Position numbers and translations under genes: made by a program. Under the pieces are notes generated by a model that made no database searches, was not told the origin of the DNA, and saw only the letters and a list, made by a program, of their open reading frames with translations. Of a stretch of DNA of 64,000 bases, positions 9,054-15,992 are shown one piece after another (position 1 is the first letter of the stretch; each line of letters opens with the position of its first letter). The DNA lies in assembly GCF_035610345.1 (NCBI RefSeq), contig NZ_CP141212.1, positions 1,679,976 through 1,743,975 of the forward strand, read 5' to 3'. Source of the DNA: Sinorhizobium meliloti. Its GTDB lineage: Bacteria; Pseudomonadota; Alphaproteobacteria; Rhizobiales; Rhizobiaceae.

Positions 9054-10301
9054 TCAAATGACGAAGTTGGCCAGCATCTCGTTCTCGGTGATATCCTGGT
9101 AGCGCAGCCCCGCTGCATCGAAACGCTGTTTGAGGACCGGAAAATTCTCGGCGTGCTTCGTCTCGATACCGATAAGCACGGAGCCGAAGTTTCGGGCCGA
9201 CTTTTTCAGGTATTCGAACCGGGCGATGTCGTCCTCCTCGCCCAGGAGACCGAGGAAATCGCGAAGCGCGCCCGGGCGCTGCGCCATCCGCAAGATGAAG
9301 TATTTCTTGAGCCCGGCATGGCGCATGGCCCGCTCCTTCACGTCCGGCAGACGCTCGAAGTCGAAATTGCCTCCGGAAACGACCGCTACGACGATCTTGC
9401 CTTCGAGACTGTCGCGGCCAAGCGCTTCCAGTGCGGTGACTGAAAGCGCGCCGGCGGGTTCGAGAACCACGCCCTCGACATTCAGCATTTCGGTGATCGT
9501 CAGGCAGATCGCATTCTCCGGCAGCAGCAACACCTGCTCCGGCGAAAATCTCCGGAGCGCAGCAAAGTTCAGGTCGCCGATCCGTGCGACTGCCGCGCCG
9601 TCGACGAAATTGTCCACCTGGTCGAGCGTAACGACGCTGCCGAGTTCCAGGCTGCGCCTGAAGCTCGGCGCCCCCTCCGGTTCACAGAACAGAAAGCGAT
9701 CGGCCGAGAGGCTGTCGCCCAAATAGCCGGTCACGCCCGCGGCCAGGCCGCCCCCGCCAACGGGCAGGACGACAAGATCGGCGACGAGGCCGGCAGGCAA
9801 TTGTTCGGCTATCTCCGCTGCAACCGTGGCCTGGCCTTCGATGATATCCTCATGGTCGAAGGGCGGCACCATGACGCCGCCGATCGCTTCCACATGCTCG
9901 CGCGCCGCCTTGTAGCATTGATCGAATATATCGCCGACGAGGCGGATCGTGATGAATTCGGCCCCGAACATTCGCGTCTTGTCGATCTTCTGCTGGGGCG
10001 TCGTCACGGGCATGAAGACGACGCCGGGAACGCCGAAGTGACGGCAGACGAAGGCAAAGCCCTGAGCGTGATTGCCTGCGGACGCGCAAACGAAGGTCTT
10101 CCCGGCCGCTCCGGAGCCGAGCGACTTGCGGAAGAAATTGAAGGCGCCGCGGATCTTGTAGGAGCGCACCGGCGAAAGGTCCTCGCGCTTCAGGAAGACG
10201 GTCGCCCCATAGCGCGCGCTCAGGTGCTCGTTGAGCTGAAGCGGCGTCGGCGGAAAGATTTCGCGCATCGCCGCTGCCGCTTTTTCAACATCCTGCTTCA
10301 T
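9054..10301 (-). CDS. ilvA: threonine ammonia-lyase (threonine dehydratase)
   Basis: 415-residue PLP enzyme that deaminates L-threonine to 2-oxobutyrate, the first step of isoleucine synthesis. The PLP lysine sits in SPVRSYKIRGAF, the substrate loop is SAGNHAQG, and the phosphate loop is VGGGGLAAG. After about residue 325 there is one ACT-like regulatory domain (KKYFILRMAQRPGALRDFL...), so feedback inhibition by isoleucine is plausible. It is the shorter, single-regulatory-domain form. A GTG at 10304 directly precedes the ATG at 10301, and either may initiate. Confidence 0.92.
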   Translation of the reverse strand: MKQDVEKAAAAMREIFPPTPLQLNEHLSARYGATVFLKREDLSPVRSYKIRGAFNFFRKSLGSGAAGKTFVCASAGNHAQGFAFVCRHFGVPGVVFMPVTTPQQKIDKTRMFGAEFITIRLVGDIFDQCYKAAREHVEAIGGVMVPPFDHEDIIEGQATVAAEIAEQLPAGLVADLVVLPVGGGGLAAGVTGYLGDSLSADRFLFCEPEGAPSFRRSLELGSVVTLDQVDNFVDGAAVARIGDLNFAALRRFSPEQVLLLPENAICLTITEMLNVEGVVLEPAGALSVTALEALGRDSLEGKIVVAVVSGGNFDFERLPDVKERAMRHAGLKKYFILRMAQRPGALRDFLGLLGEEDDIARFEYLKKSARNFGSVLIGIETKHAENFPVLKQRFDAAGLRYQDITENEMLANFVI

Positions 10302-10461
10302 CACGTGACTTCACCCGTTGAGTTTGCCGATTGCAGTCGCTATTGCACATTGCCGCGCCGGAGACCATCGATTTGACACGAATCGGTCACGCACGGCACT
10401 ATCGCGCCCGCTTCGGGCGATCGCCGGCCCACCGACAAACCGCTTGCAGGAAATCAAGAGC

Positions 10462-11916
10462 TTGAACGCGAATCTGATCCGGCATGCTGTCCATCTCGCG
10501 GCGATCCTGGGGCTCTATCTCTCCGGCGCGATGCTGATTCCGGCTCTGGTCGATCTCTATTACGGCCACGCGGACTGGCAGGTCTTCGCCGTGACGGCCT
10601 TCATGACGGGCGCAATCTCGTCGACGACGTTCATGGCGACACGCGCAGGTCCTCCGCCCTTCTCGAAGAAATTCGGCTTCTTGGTGGTGAACATCCTGTG
10701 GATCGTGTTTTCGATCGTCGGCGCCATTCCACTCTGGCTTTCCTCGGTGAATCTGGATTTCGCCCAGGCCCTGTTCGAGTCCGTGTCGGCGGTAACGACG
10801 ACCGGCTCGACCGTAATCGTCGGGCTCGATGACGCGCCGCCCGGCCTCCTGCTCTGGCGGTCGCTCCTGAGCTGGTTCGGCGGCATAGGCATCGTCGTTC
10901 TCGGCCTGTTCATCATTCCCTATCTGCGTGTCGGCGGCATGTCCTTCTTCAAGATGGAATCCTCCGACACCAGCGACAAACCCTTTGCCCGGCTCGCAAG
11001 CTTCGGCCGCGCCTTCCTCGTCGTATACGTATCGATAACTCTGCTGTGCGCGATCAGCTACGCCATGCTCGGGATGAACAGGTTCGACGCGATCAACCAC
11101 GCGATGACGACCGTCGCCACGGGCGGCTTTTCGACTCACGATGCGTCATTCGGCTACTTTTCCAGCATTCCCCTGCTCTGGGTCAGCACGTTCTTCATGA
11201 CGCTCTGCAGCCTGCCCTTCTCCATCCTGATCGTGCTCGTCGTGCGCGGACGGCTGGACGCGCTCCGCGATCCTCAGATCATCGTATTTCTGGGCTATCT
11301 CACGGCATTCTCGGTTGCGGTTGCCGCCTATCACCGGCTCGCCAACGGTGTCGAGTTCCACCTGGCGCTTACCTATGCCTTCTTCAATATCACGTCGATA
11401 CTGTCGACCACGGGCTATGCGAGCGAAGACTACAGCCTTTGGGGACCGTTCGCGGTGATGGTCGCGTTCATATGCACCTTCATCGGCGGTTGTTCGGGCT
11501 CGACGGCGGGCGGCATGAAGGCCTATAGGTTCGTCGTGCTCTTCAACGCCATTCGGTCTGCCCTGAACAAGCTCGTCTACCCGAATGCGATTTATGCGGT
11601 CCGGTACGGGAAGAATACGGTCGACGCGGACGTGCAGCGCGCCATCCTGCTGTTCTTCATCACCTATATCCTGCTCTGGGTCTTCGGCAGCCTGGTCATG
11701 GGCGCCCTTGGCTATGATCTCGTCACGGCCGTGTCGGCCGTGATCACGTGCCTCTCCAATGTCGGCCCCGGCCTCGGCAGCCTTATCGGCCCTGCGGGCA
11801 ATTTCTCGACACTCCAGGATCCCGAGCTCTATCTGCTGTCGCTGATGATGCTGCTCGGGCGTCTGGAGGTCCTGACCGTCCTCGTCGTGCTCACTCCGAT
11901 CTTCTGGAAGCAGTAA
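10462..11916 (+). CDS. trkH: TrkH-family potassium uptake membrane subunit
   Basis: 484-residue inner-membrane K+ transporter subunit. All four pore-loop segments of the superfamily can be seen: SAVTTTGSTV, MTTVATGGFSTH, TSILSTTGYASED and TCLSNVGPGLG, each placing Gly at the selectivity filter. The frame is open from 10318, but the upstream part lacks membrane character. A TTG at 10462 (or 10444) gives the normal family length and starts just before the first hydrophobic helix, so I prefer 10462. It works with a TrkA-type NAD-binding subunit, which is not in this window. Confidence 0.9.
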   Translation: MNANLIRHAVHLAAILGLYLSGAMLIPALVDLYYGHADWQVFAVTAFMTGAISSTTFMATRAGPPPFSKKFGFLVVNILWIVFSIVGAIPLWLSSVNLDFAQALFESVSAVTTTGSTVIVGLDDAPPGLLLWRSLLSWFGGIGIVVLGLFIIPYLRVGGMSFFKMESSDTSDKPFARLASFGRAFLVVYVSITLLCAISYAMLGMNRFDAINHAMTTVATGGFSTHDASFGYFSSIPLLWVSTFFMTLCSLPFSILIVLVVRGRLDALRDPQIIVFLGYLTAFSVAVAAYHRLANGVEFHLALTYAFFNITSILSTTGYASEDYSLWGPFAVMVAFICTFIGGCSGSTAGGMKAYRFVVLFNAIRSALNKLVYPNAIYAVRYGKNTVDADVQRAILLFFITYILLWVFGSLVMGALGYDLVTAVSAVITCLSNVGPGLGSLIGPAGNFSTLQDPELYLLSLMMLLGRLEVLTVLVVLTPIFWKQ

Positions 11917-12001
11917 CGGCCGCCGCCCGCTTCAGCCTTGCCTTGACTTGGGGTGCCAAATACCGAAAGCTCAGAGCGATCGGGCATTCTGGAAAAGCGC
12001 G

Positions 12002-12592
12002 ATGCCGAAATACCTGCTCCTGCTGGCGGCCCTCACGAACGCCACCGTCATGCTTGCCGACACGCAGGCAGAGGCGGGTCCGCTTGCCGACGCTGCGGCG
12101 AAGGCCGAACAGCAGGCGAGCTCCGGCGATGCCGCCGGCGCGCAGGAAACCTTGCGCAAGGCCGTGGGCGACTTTTCGCAGACCCTTCCCTTCGCCATCG
12201 GCAAGGCGGTTTTCGTCACAGAAGCACCGGCGGGCTTTGCAATGTACGAGCCCCGGCCCGACCCGGTATTCGAAGCCGGCGAAACGCTCATATCCTATGT
12301 GGAGCCCGTGGGACTTACCTGGAAGGAAGCAAGCGACGAGGGCAAGCTCGAGACACGCTTCACGGTCGACTTCGACATCCTGAACCCCAAGGGAGAGGTG
12401 CTCGCCAGCCAGAAGGCGTTCGGCGACTTCACCTTCAAGGGCTATCAGCGCAACCAGGAAATCTATGCGACGCTGAGGATCGACGTCGCCGGGGCACCAT
12501 CCGGGAATTATGTGCTGCGCTACCGCTTCAACGACACCAACAGCGGCAGGAGCGCAAGCGTCGATCAACCGTTCGAGATCTCCGGCTCTTGA
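12002..12592 (+). CDS. hypothetical exported protein
   Basis: 196-residue protein with an N-terminal hydrophobic leader (YLLLLAALTNATVMLAD, then AEAGP) consistent with Sec export. The mature part is alanine-rich and probably helical up to about residue 50, then becomes beta-rich, with segments such as ETRFTVDFDILNPKG and GNYVLRYRFND that look like an immunoglobulin-like fold. I recognise no characterised family. The gene follows trkH by 85 bases on the same strand and is the last host gene before the split tRNA locus. Confidence 0.7.
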   Translation: MPKYLLLLAALTNATVMLADTQAEAGPLADAAAKAEQQASSGDAAGAQETLRKAVGDFSQTLPFAIGKAVFVTEAPAGFAMYEPRPDPVFEAGETLISYVEPVGLTWKEASDEGKLETRFTVDFDILNPKGEVLASQKAFGDFTFKGYQRNQEIYATLRIDVAGAPSGNYVLRYRFNDTNSGRSASVDQPFEISGS

Positions 12593-12668
12593 GAGTTGCC
12601 GATCTCAGCCAGTAGCATGCCGGAATCGGAAGGCGGAGCACTTGGCTGGTGGGAGAATCTGGCGGTTC

Positions 12669-12721
12669 TGGTGCCGACGACGGTAATCGAACCCGTACGG
12701 TTTCCCGAGGGATTTTAAGTC
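12669..12721 (-). pseudogene. 3' half of interrupted tRNA-Leu(UAA)
   Basis: Read on the minus strand this is the anticodon loop, the 3' side of the anticodon stem (TCCCT), the variable arm (CGG-GAAA-CCG), the T arm (TTCGATT loop) and an encoded CCA end at 12669-12671. No 5' half adjoins it: the tRNA match stops at 12721. The missing half lies at 15185-15226 in the same orientation. Joining them restores a complete class II tRNA with anticodon TAA. This half carries two stem faults relative to a sound tRNA: an A opposite G in the T stem (ACCGT where CCCGT is expected) and a G opposite G at acceptor pair 3-70. Confidence 0.88.
12710..12721. repeat. left attachment-site core (direct repeat)
   Basis: GGATTTTAAGTC, identical to 15185-15196. 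It covers the anticodon loop of the split tRNA-Leu and defines the left junction. Confidence 0.8.
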
Positions 12722-12735
12722 AACCTAGCTGACAT

Positions 12736-12750
12736 ATTATGCGACATAAT
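12736..12750. repeat. inverted repeat just inside the left junction
   Basis: ATTATG-CGA-CATAAT, with 6-bp arms and a 3-base spacer, lies 15 bases inside the left att core. It could be an operator for the HD gene or an arm-type recombinase site; neither is shown. Confidence 0.4.
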
Positions 12751-12988
12751 GTTACTTGTCATGCTTCGCAACCCATTGAAATCGCGACACTATCCTCCTG
12801 ACCAGTCCTGTTGAGACCTTTTGCGCCCGAGTCGGTGCCGGGTCCGAGGCCAGGTCTCGAACGAGAAATGCTCACTCGGGCGCCGATGGTGCTAACGGCT
12901 GGGCGACTATTATTTTGACCGAGAATCAGAAAAAACTTGCTATGGACGCGCATTTAGAACATAACAAGAACATCCTTAGGCAGGTGAT

Positions 12989-14392
12989 ATGGCGCATCAA
13001 CGCATTCGCGACCCGCTGCTTGATCTCGTAGAGTTTTCCACCTCTGAGCTGGAACGTACGCTCTGGAAGGTTTTGCAGACCCGGCCGTTTCAAAGGCTCC
13101 GCCGTGTCAAGCAGTTGGGGTTTTCCGATTTGGTCTATCCGGGGGCTAGTCACTCTCGTTTCGCGCACAGCGTAGGCGTTTTTTATACTGCCCGCCAACT
13201 GATGGAGGTGGTCCACCGCCATGTGTCTGAGGATCAGTCCAGTAAAGAATGGAAAGCACTTGCGGCGTCACTAGTCCATGACCTTGGACACGGGCCATTC
13301 AGTCACGCCTTTGAAAAGGTGGGGAAGCGGCTTGGGCTGAAGCTTGCCGACCATGAGACGATGAGCGACACGCTGATCCGACAGGGCGAGGTCGCCGAAG
13401 TCTTCCAGGAACAGTTCGGCCGGGGATTTGCCGACGATGTCGCCGATATCATCAAAAAGGACGGGGTTAAGACGGTCCAGCACGCGGTTGTCTCCAGCCA
13501 GTTCGATGCTGATCGTCTCGATTACATGAGACGGGATAGGCTGATGACCGGCACACAACACGCCGCAATCGACTTTCCATGGCTGATTGCCAACCTTGAG
13601 ATTGGCTCTGTGGCCATCGGCGTGGACGATACGCCACTGGGAACGATCGAGACGTTTGTGTTGGGCCCTAAAGCGATCCATGCCGCCGAGGCGTTCATTC
13701 TCGGCTTATTTCAGCTGTATCCGACTGTCTACTTCCATAAGGCCACCCGCGGAGCAGAAAAGATTTTCACGGAGCTGTTAGTCAGGATAGTGACGCTCGT
13801 TCGTGAGGAAAATCTCGCGGCGACGGGGCTGCCTAGAAATCATCCGCTCGTACGCTTCGCGCAAAGTCCAGAAGATATTGATGTGGCTCTGACACTCGAC
13901 GATACGGTGGTGTGGGGTGCGTTGACACAGATGTCCGAGGCCGAGGACCCCTTAGTTTCAGAGTTCTCGGCTCGGCTCAGAGATCGTAATCTCTACAAGT
14001 GTTGTGACATCCGGATGCAAGTAACACATGTTTTCGATCCTAAAAGTAGCAATACAGATGAAGTTATCGAGAAAATAGACAGATGCTGCGCAAGTATAGA
14101 GATGAAGTTAATCGAGTGGACCGAGCGAAACTTCAAGGATCGGCCAAGGATTCTGGTCGATAATGATGAACGTTCGCCATACAAGTCCGTTAACGAATCG
14201 AAGGGTCCGCTTGATCGCATCAACATCCGGACGGAGGGGGGCGCGCTTGTCGACCTCAAGGAGCGGTCGAGCGTTGTTGCTGCATTGAAAGCGTACAAGC
14301 TGTTCCGTGCGTATTCCGATCGCTCGGACACGGAGGCGCAGGACGCCATGGTGCGCATCATCAAAGGGGAGATTGGAACATGTCATACGTAA
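12989..14392 (+). CDS. HD-domain phosphohydrolase, COG1078/YwfO-like (possible dNTPase)
   Basis: 467-residue metal-dependent HD phosphohydrolase. The motif set is H60 (HSRFAHSVGV), H97-D98 (VHDLGHGPFSH) and D173/D175 (FDADRLDYMRRD). The leading YPGASHSRF block and the GHGPFSH extension are typical of COG1078 proteins such as B. subtilis YwfO and E. faecalis EF1143, relatives of SAMHD1 and dGTPases that hydrolyse dNTPs. Catalytic residues appear intact. The C-terminal 200 residues are not recognised, and their DNA is A+T-rich. AGGCAGG precedes the ATG. The last 13 bases overlap the next gene, so the two are almost surely co-translated. Substrate and any defence role are inference. Confidence 0.85.
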   Translation: MAHQRIRDPLLDLVEFSTSELERTLWKVLQTRPFQRLRRVKQLGFSDLVYPGASHSRFAHSVGVFYTARQLMEVVHRHVSEDQSSKEWKALAASLVHDLGHGPFSHAFEKVGKRLGLKLADHETMSDTLIRQGEVAEVFQEQFGRGFADDVADIIKKDGVKTVQHAVVSSQFDADRLDYMRRDRLMTGTQHAAIDFPWLIANLEIGSVAIGVDDTPLGTIETFVLGPKAIHAAEAFILGLFQLYPTVYFHKATRGAEKIFTELLVRIVTLVREENLAATGLPRNHPLVRFAQSPEDIDVALTLDDTVVWGALTQMSEAEDPLVSEFSARLRDRNLYKCCDIRMQVTHVFDPKSSNTDEVIEKIDRCCASIEMKLIEWTERNFKDRPRILVDNDERSPYKSVNESKGPLDRINIRTEGGALVDLKERSSVVAALKAYKLFRAYSDRSDTEAQDAMVRIIKGEIGTCHT

Positions 14393-14895
14393 ACGCCATG
14401 AAAGTTGCGAGATTGGTGCGAGATGCTGGCGGTCGTATCGTGGGGCGAACAAAGCTCCAAAAGACCGCCTACCTGCTGTGTGTTGCGGGCCTTGAGGAAG
14501 GATTACCCTTTGCCTACAAGCATTACGGACCTTACAGCGAGGATCTAGCTGCCGCGGCCCGCGATGCTGACCTGTTGGGGCTTCTCAACGAGACTGAGCA
14601 GCAGACCACTTGGGGCGGTACTTACTCGACCTACGTCGTTAATGAGCAGCCTGATCCGGGCACTAATGCCGCTCGCCGCCGTTTGGCAGCGGAGGCAGCG
14701 TCGGCGGATGCCGTCGAGCTTGAACTTGCCGCAACGGCCGTATTTCTGGCGTTTGAGGGGCATACCGATCCATGGGCTGAGACTGCTCGGCGTAAGCCCG
14801 AGAAGGCAGAGAACGGCAGGGTCGATAGGGCTAAGGTGCTCTACCGCAGGCTCTCGGCCATTGATACGCCAGTGCGCTTGCCTGCGATCGTGTGA
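14380..14895 (+). CDS. YwgA-like / Panacea-like small partner protein
   Basis: 171-residue protein. The N-terminal half has GGRIVGRTKLQKTAYLL followed by FAYKHYGPYSEDLAAAARDADLLGLL, the 'GR.KLQK..Y ... Y.YGPYS..L' pattern shared by YwgA proteins and, more loosely, DUF4065 (Panacea/SocA-like) proteins that often serve as antitoxins or adaptors. The C-terminal half is charged and unrecognised. It overlaps the HD gene by 13 bases. From memory, ywgA lies next to ywfO in Bacillus subtilis, so the same two families pair here in a rhizobium. Function unknown; an antitoxin or regulator of the HD enzyme is one possibility. Confidence 0.7.
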   Translation: MSYVNAMKVARLVRDAGGRIVGRTKLQKTAYLLCVAGLEEGLPFAYKHYGPYSEDLAAAARDADLLGLLNETEQQTTWGGTYSTYVVNEQPDPGTNAARRRLAAEAASADAVELELAATAVFLAFEGHTDPWAETARRKPEKAENGRVDRAKVLYRRLSAIDTPVRLPAIV

Positions 14896-14916
14896 GCACC
14901 TCGCTACAAAAGGCGG

Positions 14917-14948
14917 CGCGAGATGCTGACGATGGTCAGTGTCTCGCG
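14917..14948. terminator. hairpin between YwgA-like gene and tRNA-Leu
   Basis: CGCGAGA and CTGAC pair with GTCAG and TCTCGCG around a GATG loop, with one 2x2 internal loop. It lies between two converging genes. There is no T-tract, so termination is only suggested. Confidence 0.4.
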
Positions 14949-14968
14949 GGTGAACGGCGACGCAAGAA

Positions 14969-15054
14969 TGGTGGCCGCTGCGGGAATCGAACCCGCACGG
15001 GCGAAGCCCGAGGCATTTTAAGTGCCTTCCGTCTACCAATTTCGGCAAGCGGCC
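14969..15054 (-). tRNA. tRNA-Leu(UAA), complete copy carried by the element
   Basis: 86-nt class II tRNA with encoded CCA (14969-14971). The acceptor stem GGCCGCT/AGCGGCC is perfect, the T stem is GCGGG/CCCGC, the anticodon stem is GGCA/TGCC around CTTAAAA, and the variable arm is CGGGC-TTC-GCCCG. The anticodon TAA is complementary to 15018-15020. Its acceptor, anticodon-stem and variable-arm sequences differ from the split tRNA, so it is not a duplication of the host gene. With the resident copy broken, it is the only intact UUA-reading leucine tRNA visible here; whether others exist elsewhere in the genome cannot be told. Confidence 0.93.
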
Positions 15055-15070
15055 TGCTGCAATCCACCCT

Positions 15071-15097
15071 TCTATACGCGCTCACGACCCGTGTCAG
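15071..15097 (-). promoter_or_regulatory. weak candidate promoter of the internal tRNA-Leu
   Basis: On the minus strand CTGACA (15092-15097) and TATAGA (15071-15076) are separated by 15 bases, about 10 bases upstream of the expected start of the tRNA transcript. The spacing is short, so this is a weak candidate. Confidence 0.3.
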
Positions 15098-15184
15098 CCA
15101 CGCGCAACGGGCCTATATCAGGCTTTTTCTCGCGCGAACAGACCTAAGCGCATGATCCGGCTGCATCTTTCGGCAGGCTTGAGA

Positions 15185-15196
15185 GGATTTTAAGTC
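15185..15196. repeat. right attachment-site core (direct repeat)
   Basis: GGATTTTAAGTC, the second copy of the 12-bp core at 12710-12721, marking the right junction of the element. Confidence 0.8.
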
Positions 15197-15226
15197 CCTT
15201 GCGTCTACCAGTTTCGCCACGTCCGC
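15185..15226 (-). pseudogene. 5' half of interrupted tRNA-Leu(UAA)
   Basis: Minus-strand sequence from the acceptor 5' strand GCGGACG through the D arm (GCG-stem with AAACTGGTAGA loop and CGC) to the anticodon stem AGGGA and the loop CTTAAAA. Past the shared 12-bp core the element sequence takes over and the 3' side no longer pairs. The missing 3' half is at 12669-12721. The original tRNA promoter is still present upstream. Confidence 0.88.
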
Positions 15227-15234
15227 CCGCAGCC

Positions 15235-15263
15235 TAAATCAAATACTTAGTCGATTCAGTCAA
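15235..15263 (-). promoter_or_regulatory. promoter of the interrupted tRNA-Leu
   Basis: Minus-strand TTGACT (258-263 of the 15.2-kb line, inside CTTGAC) and GATTTA (15235-15240) are 17 bases apart. The predicted start is at about 15228, right at the first base of the tRNA half (15226). Transcription from here runs leftwards through the broken half and, after about 130 bases, into the intact tRNA-Leu. Confidence 0.6.
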
Positions 15264-15416
15264 GGCAATGTTTTGCGAACGGCGTTTTCCGGACAGTCCC
15301 AGCGAGATCGCTGAGCAACGCCAGAATTTCACATCATGCGAAAGCGCCGTGCGTCTGAAATGACGCACGGCGCAAGAAACGACACCAATTTCATCGCGAA
15401 GCGTAAATGGACTGGC

Positions 15417-15722
15417 TTACCGACCTCGGCCGGTCTTCGAGCTTTCTTGTGATTGTCCAGCGCCCCGGCCGCCGCGAGCTACGCCCTTGCCATGGGAGCT
15501 GCCGGGGTTCCTTGGATCTGCGCCGTTACCCCAGCCGTTGTTGCCTTTAACCTTGCCGCCACCGCCGCCGCCGGACTTGGCGATTGCGTTTGATGTCAGG
15601 CTGGTGGAAAGCAACATTGTCACTGCAGGAGGTGTCACAACGGCGAAACGACCGCAATTTTTCAGAAACTCTCGCCGGTCTTCATCGCTCGTTGATAGTG
15701 GTTCGTGTGGTACTTCGGGCAT
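15417..15722 (-). CDS. small Tat-leader, glycine-rich exported protein
   Basis: 101-residue protein with DRREFLKNCGRFAV near the N-terminus, a twin-arginine-type RRxFLK motif, followed by a hydrophobic stretch (VTPPAVTMLLSTSLTS) and a likely cleavage site after NAIA. The mature part is about 55 residues, dominated by Gly, Ser, Asn and Lys, with a six-Gly run and NNGWGNGADPRNPGSSHGKG. I chose the ATG at 15722 because AAGGAGAG lies 8 bases upstream; two ATG codons farther out lack this. No enzymatic function is visible. Confidence 0.7.
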   Translation of the reverse strand: MPEVPHEPLSTSDEDRREFLKNCGRFAVVTPPAVTMLLSTSLTSNAIAKSGGGGGGKVKGNNGWGNGADPRNPGSSHGKGVARGGRGAGQSQESSKTGRGR

Positions 15723-15992
15723 GAACGCCTCTCCTTCGGGTTGCATCAATTACACCCGTAGAGATTGCCATCGCAGCCCGGCGTTGAACATATGGGGTAC
15801 GATATAGAACCAAAGAGAGCGGTTGGGGACCTGGCTCAATCCTGAGTTCTGCTTTCGAACGCATATACGCCGCACCGGCACGGCTCAGACGGCGCGTCGC
15901 GTAGCTTGCCGTTTCGGTCGAGGCACGCAGCGTGAGCAGAAGGTCGACGAAAACCGCGTCCTTCCCACGGTTACCAACCAAGCCGCGCGAAA

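Larger units (their letters stand above)
12710..15196. mobile_element. 2.5-kb integrated element splitting tRNA-Leu(UAA)
   Basis: The element is bounded by a 12-bp direct repeat, GGATTTTAAGTC, at 12710-12721 and 15185-15196. The repeat is the anticodon loop and adjoining stem of the interrupted tRNA-Leu. This is the classic crossover site of tyrosine recombinases. One unit (left repeat to right repeat) is 2475 bp. Inside are an HD-domain phosphohydrolase gene, an overlapping YwgA-like gene and a complete tRNA-Leu(UAA). No integrase, transposase or excisionase gene is present, so it is either an internally deleted remnant or a unit mobilised in trans. Its coding DNA is visibly richer in A+T than the flanks: 14041-14120 is about 36% G+C by my count. 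Confidence 0.75.

Noticed and set aside
12759..12953. 64-codon minus-strand open frame inside the left end of the element, considered as an excisionase
   Set aside because: No ribosome-binding site, no helix-turn-helix or basic-helix pattern, and it would run against the HD gene promoter.
14969..15054. Possibility that the internal tRNA-Leu is the original host gene and the flanking halves are random tRNA-like debris
   Set aside because: The halves are in the same orientation, end exactly at a shared 12-bp core, rebuild a complete tRNA when joined, and the 5' half still has a correctly placed promoter. Debris would not do all of this.
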